NCBI GenBank assembly: GCA_946630785.1 | Contig: CAMOZC010000005.1 | Location: 1 to 36,915 of the forward strand | DNA from: an uncultured Clostridia bacterium | GTDB lineage: Bacteria; Bacillota; Clostridia; Christensenellales; UBA1242 | Direction: 5' to 3' | DNA: 36,915 nt | Shown here: piece by piece, positions 27,043 through 35,782 of the stretch | Position numbering within the stretch: position 1 is the stretch's first letter | How the letters are laid out: every line of letters begins with the position of its first letter | Translations under genes and position numbers: made by a program | The notes under the pieces: model-generated | The model's input: only the letters and a program-made list of their open reading frames with translations | Database searches by the model: none | What the model was told of the DNA's origin: nothing

Positions 27043-28316
27043 AAACTATTGTCGGAATTGCAACACCTATTGGTTTTGGTGGAATTGGTATTGTGCGACT
27101 ATCAGGTCAAAACGCACTTGCCATTACATCTAAAATGTTTAATCGTCCGTTAAAGCCGCGCCACGCTACTCTAGGAACAATCGTAGGTGAAAACTTTACT
27201 GATACTGCTTTGGTAATTTATTTTCCAGGTCCACACAGTTTTACCGGCGAAGACGTTGTTGAAATTCAAGCACATGGTGGTTGGCACTTGGTTAATCGTA
27301 TTATGCAAACAACCATCAAACACGGTGCCGTTCCTGCCGAACCAGGAGAATTTACCCGCATCGCGGTTATGAACAACAAAATGACACTCAGCCAAGCCGA
27401 AAGCACCTTGGATTTAATCAACGCCGAAAGTGATGCCGAATTGCAAAATGCTTCACGCTTAATGTCGGGTGAACTGCAAAAACTTTTAAGTGATGTTGAA
27501 GCAAGTTTAATTGATGCCCGTGCACAAATTGATGCCTACCTGGATTATCCAGAAGACTTGGATTCTCCCGTTGTACCGATGCAACCAATTAATCAAGCCA
27601 AGGCAACCATTACACGCTTATTATCCACAGCCAACCATGGACAAATGATTAAAAACGGCATTAACGTCTGTATTATTGGTTGTCCTAACGCTGGTAAAAG
27701 CAGTCTCTTTAACGCCTTAATCGGTGATAACCGCAGTATCGTTACTGACATTGCAGGAACAACTACCGATGTCATTTCAGAAAAAATTACTTACCAAGGC
27801 GTCAAAATAAATTTGATTGATACTGCTGGAATCCGTGAAAACGCTTCCAGTGCCATTGAAGCACAAGGTATTGCCCGTGCTAAAGCAATCTTACAAACTG
27901 CCGATATTTTATTGGTCGTAGTCGATGCCACAACCCGTGAGTTTGTTGATTTTCCACGCGAGAAAAAACATCTAATTATTTATAACAAAAGTGACCTTTG
28001 CCCCAACACTCCGCCAGACGGAATTGCGGTTTCAGCCAAGACCGGCAAAAATATTAATCTTGTTTTAGCCACCATTTTAAAGATGGTCACAACGACTGCC
28101 CCAGCAGGCAACATGATTAACTTAACTAACGAACGGCAAACCAATCTATTACGACAAGCACAGGATTTACTGAATGAAATCAATCCACAAGAACCACTCG
28201 ACAAGATTTCCGCAAATATTACTCTGGCGTTAAGTTATATTGGTAAGATTACCGGAACTGATGTCGATGAACGCACCTTAGACGAGATTTTTTCCAAATT
28301 CTGCTTAGGTAAATAA
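27039..28316 (+). CDS. mnmE: tRNA uridine-5-carboxymethylaminomethyl modification GTPase MnmE
   Basis: TIVGIATPIGFGGIGIVRLSG, G-domain GCPNAGKSSLFNAL, DIAGTT, DTAG; C-terminal DEIFSKFCLGK. Confidence 0.97.
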   Translation: MKTIVGIATPIGFGGIGIVRLSGQNALAITSKMFNRPLKPRHATLGTIVGENFTDTALVIYFPGPHSFTGEDVVEIQAHGGWHLVNRIMQTTIKHGAVPAEPGEFTRIAVMNNKMTLSQAESTLDLINAESDAELQNASRLMSGELQKLLSDVEASLIDARAQIDAYLDYPEDLDSPVVPMQPINQAKATITRLLSTANHGQMIKNGINVCIIGCPNAGKSSLFNALIGDNRSIVTDIAGTTTDVISEKITYQGVKINLIDTAGIRENASSAIEAQGIARAKAILQTADILLVVVDATTREFVDFPREKKHLIIYNKSDLCPNTPPDGIAVSAKTGKNINLVLATILKMVTTTAPAGNMINLTNERQTNLLRQAQDLLNEINPQEPLDKISANITLALSYIGKITGTDVDERTLDEIFSKFCLGK

Positions 28317-28345
28317 TTAAGATATAAAATCAGGAGATAAATAAA

Positions 28346-30112
28346 ATGACAAAAGATTTTGACGTTGTTGTAATTGGAGCGGGACACGCTGGATGCGAAG
28401 CAGCCGTAGCTGCCGCCAAACTTGGCAAAAAGGTTTTGTTAACCACACTACATGAACGTAGTATTGGCATGCTTCCTTGCAATCCATCCATCGGCGGCAC
28501 TGCTAAAGGTCATTTGGTTTGCGAAATTGATGCCTTGGGTGGCATTATGGGAATTTTGGCTGATAAAGCCGCCATCCAGATTCGTATGCTAAACAGCGCC
28601 AAAGGGCCGGCTGTACGCAGTTTACGTGCTCAAATTGATAAAGCCACTTACCATGAAGCCATGTTAGATTTACTAAACCATACCCCCAATTTAACCTTAG
28701 CCATCGGCGAAGTAAATGCCATCTTGTGGCAAGACCAACAAATCGTTGGTGTAATTTTCAATGGTGAAAAAATTAATTGCCGTGCGGTAGTTGTTGCCAC
28801 TGGTACTTACCTACAAAGTAAAACCTTTGTTGGTAGCGTAGTAAAATTCGAGGGCCCAACCGGATTACCCAACTCGACAACATTGGAACAATCATTGATT
28901 GATATGGGTATTGAAATCCGCCGTTTCAAAACAGGAACACCGGCACGTGTTGATGTTAAGTCAATTGACTACAGTCAAACTGAAATTCAAAACGGCGACG
29001 ACAACATTCGTGCATTTTCCTTCTTGGCTACGCACCCCATTAAAAACATTTGTCCATGTTATTTAACATACACCAATGAAACTACTCATCAAATCATTCG
29101 GGAACATATTAAAGAATCTGCGATGTACAGCGGTTTAATTAAAGGTGTCGGTCCTCGCTACTGCCCCAGTATTGAGGATAAAATCACCCGTTTTGCTGAC
29201 CGCACTCGTCACCAAACATTTTTGGAACCTGAAAGCATGTCAAGCAACGAAATCTATTTACAAGGACTGTCTTCATCATTACCAGCCGAAGTTCAAAGTC
29301 AATTCATTCACAGCATTAAAGGTCTAGAACATTGCGACATTATTCGTTCGGGTTATGCGATTGAATATACCTGCATTAATCCATTAGAATTATTGGCTAC
29401 TTTACGCCACAAAAAATACAAAGGACTTTACTGTGCTGGGCAAATCAACGGCACCAGCGGTTATGAAGAGGCCGCTGCGCAAGGTTTAGTTGCCGGTATT
29501 AACGCTGCACGCGAAATTGATAATTTATCACCTTTAATTTTATCCCGTACCAATTCATACATCGGAGTTTTGATTGATGACCTAACCACGGAAGGTACCT
29601 TGGAACCATACCGTATGTTTACTGCCCGCGCTGAATACCGTCTTTCATTGCGGCAAGATAATGCTGATGAACGTTTAACACCAATTGGTCGTGAAATAGG
29701 TTTAGTTGATGATTACCGCTTTGAGACATTCACTAAAAAACAAAAACACTTGGAAAAAATCCGTAACATGATTACACCCAAAATTCGTCAAGAAGTTGCC
29801 AAACAAGAAAATAAGTTGGCTGACTTTATTCCAAACGAGCCCGCCGATTTATTAGACCAAATTACTACTGAAATTAAATACGCTGGATACATTGCGCGCG
29901 AACAATCAGCCATTGCCGAAATCCGTCGCCAAGAAGCCACTCGCCTTTCACCAGACATGAACTACGATGAAGTAACAGGCTTGCGCCGCGAATCACAAAT
30001 CAAATTAAACCAAATCAAACCATTAAGTATTGGACAAGCCGCCCGCATCTCAGGTGTTACCCCCGCCGACATCACAGTTTTACTAATTCATTTACGCAAA
30101 CAAGGGAATTAA
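28346..30112 (+). CDS. mnmG: tRNA uridine-5-carboxymethylaminomethyl modification enzyme MnmG
   Basis: DVVVIGAGHAGCEAAVAAAKLG, NPSIGGTAKGHLVCEIDALGG, GLYCAGQINGTSGYEEAAAQGLVAGINAA; SD GGAG. Confidence 0.98.
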   Translation: MTKDFDVVVIGAGHAGCEAAVAAAKLGKKVLLTTLHERSIGMLPCNPSIGGTAKGHLVCEIDALGGIMGILADKAAIQIRMLNSAKGPAVRSLRAQIDKATYHEAMLDLLNHTPNLTLAIGEVNAILWQDQQIVGVIFNGEKINCRAVVVATGTYLQSKTFVGSVVKFEGPTGLPNSTTLEQSLIDMGIEIRRFKTGTPARVDVKSIDYSQTEIQNGDDNIRAFSFLATHPIKNICPCYLTYTNETTHQIIREHIKESAMYSGLIKGVGPRYCPSIEDKITRFADRTRHQTFLEPESMSSNEIYLQGLSSSLPAEVQSQFIHSIKGLEHCDIIRSGYAIEYTCINPLELLATLRHKKYKGLYCAGQINGTSGYEEAAAQGLVAGINAAREIDNLSPLILSRTNSYIGVLIDDLTTEGTLEPYRMFTARAEYRLSLRQDNADERLTPIGREIGLVDDYRFETFTKKQKHLEKIRNMITPKIRQEVAKQENKLADFIPNEPADLLDQITTEIKYAGYIAREQSAIAEIRRQEATRLSPDMNYDEVTGLRRESQIKLNQIKPLSIGQAARISGVTPADITVLLIHLRKQGN

Positions 30113-30143
30113 AATTCATAATATCATTTATTAATGGAAAATC

Positions 30144-30178
30144 AAAAAAAATGACCAGTTCGCGCGGGTCATTTTTTT
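30144..30178. terminator. Rho-independent terminator between convergent genes
   Basis: AAAAAAATGACC-N10-GGTCATTTTTTT. Confidence 0.85.
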
Positions 30179-30207
30179 ATGAATATATACTCATTATATA
30201 ATAATAA

Positions 30208-30705
30208 TTAAAAATTAAGTTTAGAATCATATTTACGAGAAATTAACATTAAGATACCAGCCACTGGACTAATAAATAATGAAAAGATTATAAAAACGAT
30301 TCCGACCTGCTGTTGTTTGGCAGTAACTTTAAAGTAATGTATTGTCATTATAAGTATCAACAAAAATAAGATTGCTTCAATAATTGCCGATGTTATAAAA
30401 ACAAAAGAATAATTAATTTTGAATAACTTAATGATTTCGGTAATATTATCAATACCTAATAAGGTAAAAATCTGCCAAACATCAAACACTTGAGGAATTG
30501 CAAAAGCGCATAGTAACGCATACCCAACAAACATGGCAGTCCTAACACATGCAAGCACCATAAAAACTTTGGCTGCAATTTGTAAGTTTCTTTTAAAATT
30601 AGGATTCCCGGAATTAACCTGATTTGTATTGATGGTAAATCCACAACTTGGACAAAGTTCTGCCCCATCGGGCAATTCCTTACCACATTCACTACAAAAT
30701 TTCAT
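30208..30705 (-). CDS. Zinc-ribbon membrane protein
   Basis: MKFCSECGKELPDGAELCPSCGF followed by several TM helices; SD AGGAG. Confidence 0.8.
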   Translation of the reverse strand: MKFCSECGKELPDGAELCPSCGFTINTNQVNSGNPNFKRNLQIAAKVFMVLACVRTAMFVGYALLCAFAIPQVFDVWQIFTLLGIDNITEIIKLFKINYSFVFITSAIIEAILFLLILIMTIHYFKVTAKQQQVGIVFIIFSLFISPVAGILMLISRKYDSKLNF

Positions 30706-30723
30706 TGGTTAAACTCCTTTAAA

Positions 30724-31269
30724 TTAAAGTTCTTTCAAGCGTTGTGTTAATAAATTCTTAGTTGTGCCGGCTTTCATTTTAGAAACGAAATCGAACAACA
30801 AAATCGTTTGTTTGTGGTTCAATGTTGCCTTCTTAGTACCAGTCTTACCCATTGACAAAGCGAAAACAGCATCAACGACAGCATGCATGCGTTCCGCAAA
30901 ATCGCCAGAAGCGTTGTTTTTTACCATCTTCAAAATGTCTTCTGCTTCGTTGATTTTAGAAGCAACAATCAAACTTGCCAAAAATTGCAAGTTAGCACCG
31001 CTACAACTTTCTTGACTGACACCATAAATCAATTTTTGCAAAGCAGGACTGCCCAAAACCGCAGCGCGCAATTTACTTTCTGAAACACTTTCTAAAATTT
31101 GAAAAATATCTTCACCAGCAAAAGTGTTGATATCTTTCAACATTTTGTATTCCCATAAATCAACAGCTACGTTGAAATCAATGCTTGCCAATTCCTTAAT
31201 CGCGGCAGCACCACCTTGGTTACCGATTTGTACTACCAAATCATATTTGCGAATATCTTTATTGTTCAT
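30724..31269 (-). CDS. Protein of unknown function (181 aa, likely all-helical)
   Basis: Intact ORF with consensus promoter just upstream; no recognised motif. Confidence 0.65.
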   Translation of the reverse strand: MNNKDIRKYDLVVQIGNQGGAAAIKELASIDFNVAVDLWEYKMLKDINTFAGEDIFQILESVSESKLRAAVLGSPALQKLIYGVSQESCSGANLQFLASLIVASKINEAEDILKMVKNNASGDFAERMHAVVDAVFALSMGKTGTKKATLNHKQTILLFDFVSKMKAGTTKNLLTQRLKEL

Positions 31270-31277
31270 AATATTTT

Positions 31278-31306
31278 ATTATAAACAAAAATTACTTTTC
31301 TTGCAA
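31278..31306 (-). promoter_or_regulatory. Promoter of the 181-aa gene, overlapping the 3' end of lysS
   Basis: Reverse strand TTGCAA-N17-TATAAT (31283-31278), 8 nt to the ATG at 31269. Confidence 0.65.
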
Positions 31307-32860
31307 GAGTTTCAAATAGTCTTGTTTATTCGCAACAGCTAAATACAAGTACAAGCGCGGACCCGCATCACGACCAAATAACATGTTATAGAAAATTTTA
31401 AAGTATGCTTGTTGGCGTTGTTGGTTTTCTTTCTTGCTTAAATTCGAATCATTAATAATTTGGTACAAGAAATTTTGAATTTCTGTTTCAGTATGGTTAG
31501 TTGCTAAAAATTCTGCCAACTGCTTCAAAACTGCTTTTTGGCTATCGTCCAAAGTTTGATAATATTCACGGTTAAAAGCAGGTAACAATTTGTAAATACG
31601 GTCAGGTTGATAATTTTCCAACCAAAATTTAACATTGGCAAAACGTTCTTTGAAATTACCCAAAGTCGTAACACCGGCTTGTTGTAACATCTTTAAAGTT
31701 AATTCTTCATTAAAACCAGTCAATGGCGCTACTGTTGCCAAAGTACTGAAATTAACACGTCCACCTTTGCTACCTGGCATCAAACACAAATCGTAAACTG
31801 ACTTATCATATTCTGCTAAGCTTTCATCATGTGCTAAATATTTTTCTAAGTTACGATCAAATTCCATATAGTGACGAATAATTGTATCGTCATAGCCAAA
31901 ATCAAAAGCATCACCAACTGGATATTTAGCATACAAGTAACGTAAAATTTCTGGTTCATAAACCTGTAATAATTGATTTGGCGTAATATTAATTCCCGTA
32001 CTACTATGCATGTTACCAATACCGCGGATACCAACCCAAGCATAACAAGTTGAAACTGGTGGTTCAATACCAAATATTTCACGTGCAATGCGCGAACTTA
32101 CATCGTAACTGCCACCTTCACTATGATGATCAATACCCGCCGCTTCAAAGCAAATGTTCTCCGCTTTCCAACGCATTGGCCAATCCACTTTCCAAACTAA
32201 TTTAATATTGTTAGCGGTTTTAACATCCGTGCTTGCTTCATGACCACAACGGCACTTATAAGTTAATACATCGGTTTTTTCATCAAAGCTAACTACTGTG
32301 GTGTCGTCTTTACCGCAAACTGGACAATACACATTAATTGGATAATAATTTTCACGTTCACCTTCATCCCCATCTTGGGTCTTGAATGACATGATAATGT
32401 CATAAATTTGTTTACGTTTTCTAATTGCTTCCGCAATCGCTTTACCATAACGACCACTGCGGTATTCATCTGCTTGATAAATCATTTGAACGGGAATTTC
32501 GTTCATACCTAATTTTTGTAAAGCACTTTCAAATTCATGTTCAAAATATTTAGCACTGCTTTCGCCTTGACTAAATGGTGATGGAATTTCTACATATGGC
32601 TTTCCAACATGTACCGCATATTCGGCTGGAAAGTTTTTTGGTACTTTACGGAAACGGTCAAATTCGTCCCAAGAGAAAATTTCACGGACTTTTTTACCCA
32701 TGCTTTTTAACGCTTTCGCTACATAATATTGCGTAACAAATTCACGATAGTTTCCAATATGAACACTACCTGACGGTGAAATACCACTAGCGACCACATA
32801 CTCTTCACGGTCAGGATATTTCTTTAAAATTTCTTGTGCTAATTCATAACTCCAATGCAT
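31292..32860 (-). CDS. lysK: Class I lysyl-tRNA synthetase
   Basis: VASGISPSGSVHIGNYREFVTQYYVAKAL (HIGH-type motif), SWDEFDRFRKVPKNFP, FEAAGIDHHSEGGSYDVSSRIAREIFG, MHSSTGINITPNQLL; archaeal/class I type. Confidence 0.93.
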   Translation of the reverse strand: MHWSYELAQEILKKYPDREEYVVASGISPSGSVHIGNYREFVTQYYVAKALKSMGKKVREIFSWDEFDRFRKVPKNFPAEYAVHVGKPYVEIPSPFSQGESSAKYFEHEFESALQKLGMNEIPVQMIYQADEYRSGRYGKAIAEAIRKRKQIYDIIMSFKTQDGDEGERENYYPINVYCPVCGKDDTTVVSFDEKTDVLTYKCRCGHEASTDVKTANNIKLVWKVDWPMRWKAENICFEAAGIDHHSEGGSYDVSSRIAREIFGIEPPVSTCYAWVGIRGIGNMHSSTGINITPNQLLQVYEPEILRYLYAKYPVGDAFDFGYDDTIIRHYMEFDRNLEKYLAHDESLAEYDKSVYDLCLMPGSKGGRVNFSTLATVAPLTGFNEELTLKMLQQAGVTTLGNFKERFANVKFWLENYQPDRIYKLLPAFNREYYQTLDDSQKAVLKQLAEFLATNHTETEIQNFLYQIINDSNLSKKENQQRQQAYFKIFYNMLFGRDAGPRLYLYLAVANKQDYLKLLQEK

Positions 32861-32866
32861 GAAAAC

Positions 32867-32895
32867 AATATATAATTTTTTTTAACAAAATGCAA
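32867..32895 (-). promoter_or_regulatory. Predicted leaderless promoter of lysK
   Basis: Reverse strand TTGCAT (32895-32890)-N17-TATATT (32872-32867) + GTTTTC + ATG (32860). Confidence 0.6.
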
Positions 32896-32896
32896 A

Positions 32897-32911
32897 TAAT
32901 ATCATTATATG
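32897..32911 (+). promoter_or_regulatory. -10 element placed for a leaderless gerA transcript
   Basis: TAATAT (32897-32902) + CATTAT + ATG (32909); no SD; weak -35. Confidence 0.45.
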
Positions 32912-34048
32912 GCTCAGTCCAATTCAACCACAACACCCGAACGCAGTCTCAGTGAACCACCCACGGGACAGGTCTTACTTGGTCCGCGTGAAGGATTTGT
33001 TGAAAGTATTAATACTAATCGCGAATTAATTACCAAACGGATTAAAAGCCAAGATTTAAAATGGATTGAACTCACCATTGGTAAATATACCCAAACCAAA
33101 GTTTTACTCGGTTACGTCAGTAGCATCGCCGACCCCACAATTGTCAAAACGGTTTTATCACAACTAAAAAAAATTAATTGCGACGGCATTATTGATACAT
33201 CCTATATCAGTGAATGCTTAAATCCTAACCGCATAACCCTGTATAATGCGGCTGGCTCCGAAGAAAAACCCGACGTGGTTGTTGCCCGTTTATTGGAAGG
33301 GCGCATCGCCATTTTAGTCGACGGCAGTCCCGTGGTTTTAACCATACCACATATTTTTTTGGAAAGCGTACAAAACAGTAACGACTATTACGCGGGCAAT
33401 GCTGGCGTAACTTTAAAGCGTACCATTCGATTAATAGGAGCTTTAATCGCAATTTTACTACCCGGTTTTTTTCTGGCCGTCACTTTATATCACTTATCAA
33501 TTATTCCTTTAAATACCCTAGCTTCAATTGCCAACGCCACAGACAATGATTTATTTCCACCCATTATTGAGATGATTATTGTCATACTACTGTTTGAAAT
33601 TATTTACGAAGCAACTTTAGTGATGCCCAAACATTTAGGTTCTGCAACCAGCATTATTGCTGTTTTCGTTGTTGGTGAAGTTGCCGCTTCAGTGGGCTTG
33701 CTATCCGCACCCACCGTTTTGGTCGTAGCAATTTCCGGAATCACTTCCTACATTATGCCTAACATGATTGCACAAATCAGTGTTTTACGTTTTATCTTTT
33801 GTTTGATTGGTGGTTTTTTAGGACTTTACGGTTTAATTGCTGGTTTTATTGTTTTATTAGTTTACACGGCAGGAATTGATAACTATGGTGCACCATTCTT
33901 GGCACCCTTTGCACCATATATCTCAGGTGACCAAAAAGATGCCCTTGAGAAAGTTCCCTTTCCTGAAATGATACAACGGCCACAAAGCATTCCTAATTGC
34001 AATCCAATTCGTCAACGTGCAACGGAGGGCAAACATGAATCAAGATAA
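32909..34048 (+). CDS. GerA-type spore germination protein, N-terminally reduced
   Basis: SEPPTGQVLLGPREGFVESINTNRELITKRIKSQDLKWIELTIGKYTQTKVLLGYVSSIADP...INCDGIIDTSYISE is the conserved GerA domain followed by TM helices; the N-terminal subdomain is absent. Confidence 0.88.
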   Translation: MAQSNSTTTPERSLSEPPTGQVLLGPREGFVESINTNRELITKRIKSQDLKWIELTIGKYTQTKVLLGYVSSIADPTIVKTVLSQLKKINCDGIIDTSYISECLNPNRITLYNAAGSEEKPDVVVARLLEGRIAILVDGSPVVLTIPHIFLESVQNSNDYYAGNAGVTLKRTIRLIGALIAILLPGFFLAVTLYHLSIIPLNTLASIANATDNDLFPPIIEMIIVILLFEIIYEATLVMPKHLGSATSIIAVFVVGEVAASVGLLSAPTVLVVAISGITSYIMPNMIAQISVLRFIFCLIGGFLGLYGLIAGFIVLLVYTAGIDNYGAPFLAPFAPYISGDQKDALEKVPFPEMIQRPQSIPNCNPIRQRATEGKHESR

Positions 34049-34910
34049 TCATCACCAAAACATTAATTTACGCCAATTATGTATTGGCTATTTTTTATAC
34101 AGCACCAGCATCAAAGTTCTGACACTACCCGCCACACTCGCCAATGGCGCCGGCAACTGGGCATGGGTATCCGCGATAATCGGTGTTATATTTGAACTAT
34201 GTCTGGTAATTATCGCCAGCATGATTCTGAAATATACTGACAACCGTAATTTCTACTTTCGCTGTTTGTGTTGGTTATTAATTCCCGTTATGGCTTTTGA
34301 AACCGTATTAACTGCAATTCAAGTTTTTCATTTAGCTTATACTGATTTATTTACCAACCTCGGCGTAACCGTTTTTGTCATCACTTTAATTGGTTTGGGT
34401 TTATTCTTCCTTACCCGCCAACCACGGGCGGTTTTTCGCGCGGGTGAAATTCTTTGGTTTTTCTTTGCGCTAGGTTTAATCCTAGCCATCATTCCAACCT
34501 TGTATCAAATTAAAGTTAATTGGTACGATTTAGTTCATGGCAATAGTAGCCAAATTTTACCAACTATCGCCATGAATTTGGGGTTTTTCGAAACGGCAAC
34601 TTTTGTTTTGGCATTTGGTTCTGAAACCCGCAAAACCAATCGCGAACTGATTCGCCTTAATTTTACAGCCCTCTTTTGTGGGATTGGGTATATTGCTTTA
34701 ATGATTTTATTCATTCTGTTATTTGGTTCTCTCGCCCGCCATCAAACCATGGGGATTGTTGATATGACCACTGCAGCACAATTCATTACTAACAGTGGCA
34801 GTTTGGATTGGCTCATCGCAACCGCAATTTTATCCGCCTTAATTTTACGATTCGGCGTACAACTAGTTGCAATGGTAACTTTAATTAAAAGGGGTTTAAA
34901 CCGTCAATGA
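34035..34910 (+). CDS. GerB-type spore germination permease (short)
   Basis: ATG at 34035 with SD GGAGGG; multi-TM, NLRQLCIGYFLYSTSIKVLTLPATLANGAGNWAWVSAIIG; overlaps gerA and gerC-like genes. Confidence 0.8.
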   Translation: MNQDNHHQNINLRQLCIGYFLYSTSIKVLTLPATLANGAGNWAWVSAIIGVIFELCLVIIASMILKYTDNRNFYFRCLCWLLIPVMAFETVLTAIQVFHLAYTDLFTNLGVTVFVITLIGLGLFFLTRQPRAVFRAGEILWFFFALGLILAIIPTLYQIKVNWYDLVHGNSSQILPTIAMNLGFFETATFVLAFGSETRKTNRELIRLNFTALFCGIGYIALMILFILLFGSLARHQTMGIVDMTTAAQFITNSGSLDWLIATAILSALILRFGVQLVAMVTLIKRGLNRQ

Positions 34911-35332
34911 TTAAACGCACGTTACATTATCTATGGGGTAAAAAATTTGCCATCTTAATTTTAGCATTAATCTTGATTCTGCTACCTAACACAATTGGAC
35001 ACGGGATGCAAGTACGCACCACCACCGTTATTACTGCATTAACCATTGAATCCAGCGATGAAACGATTTATATTACCGCACAAAAATTCAAACCGACCGC
35101 AGGTGCCGAAAGTGTTAGTTACGAAACTGTATCTTATCAAGGCACTGATATTCGCGAGATGCTCCACAACACCTCTTTAGCTCATTGCACAAATATCGAT
35201 TTCACTGGCGAGATTGATTTGAGTCTTTTGCATGATTTATATCATTACCAAGATTTACGTGGCAACACTACTGTTAACCATGATAAAACCATTAATGAAC
35301 TTTTAAAAGACCACGAAGATACAATTCATTAA
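34907..35332 (+). CDS. Short GerC-like protein (141 aa)
   Basis: Third gene of the ger operon (ATGA overlap with gerB); N-terminal TM; VSYETVSYQGTDIREMLHNTSLAHCTNIDFTGEIDL resembles the early part of GerC domains. Confidence 0.5.
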   Translation: MIKRTLHYLWGKKFAILILALILILLPNTIGHGMQVRTTTVITALTIESSDETIYITAQKFKPTAGAESVSYETVSYQGTDIREMLHNTSLAHCTNIDFTGEIDLSLLHDLYHYQDLRGNTTVNHDKTINELLKDHEDTIH

Positions 35333-35781
35333 AAATCATCATTATTATTATCAATAATTTTTGGTGTGCATAAATTCAAAGTTCCACTAATAATCATAAT
35401 CACACTGGGAAAAAGTGCGTTAGATAAATCCAACAAGAACCAACGCCAAATTGTGATTAACAACAAGCCCGTAAAAACAATTTGATAAACAATAAATAAA
35501 TTATCTGCTTTCCACATTTGTTTGGCTTCTACACGAATAATCATATTACCAACATAATAAACCACGAAAGCAAAACCCACCATTAACAATACTGGAAAAA
35601 TCAAATGATACCACGGATTCGTTGCTGAACCCAAAGGTACCTCACTGTCTAAACCTAAGTCTCTTTTGAAAGCATCAAAATTCATAAACAGATACAAGCA
35701 ACATGAAAATAATAATCCCAATGCGGAAATGATTTTCATAATGACAATCGCCTTGTTTGAAATGCGACGACGTTTTTCCAT
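35329..35781 (-). CDS. Small multi-TM membrane protein of unknown function
   Basis: Start at the ATG at 35781 (MEKRRRISNK); hydrophobic helices; promoter TGTACA-N17-TATCAT (35793-35788) ends 6 nt before the ATG. Confidence 0.6.
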   Translation of the reverse strand: MEKRRRISNKAIVIMKIISALGLLFSCCLYLFMNFDAFKRDLGLDSEVPLGSATNPWYHLIFPVLLMVGFAFVVYYVGNMIIRVEAKQMWKADNLFIVYQIVFTGLLLITIWRWFLLDLSNALFPSVIMIISGTLNLCTPKIIDNNNDDF

Positions 35782-35782
35782 A

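Noticed and set aside
32897-32911. Sigma-G/F -10 (CATTATA, fits CATnnTA) at gerA
   Set aside because: No matching -35 at proper spacing, and it would place the TSS inside the coding region; kept only as a remark.
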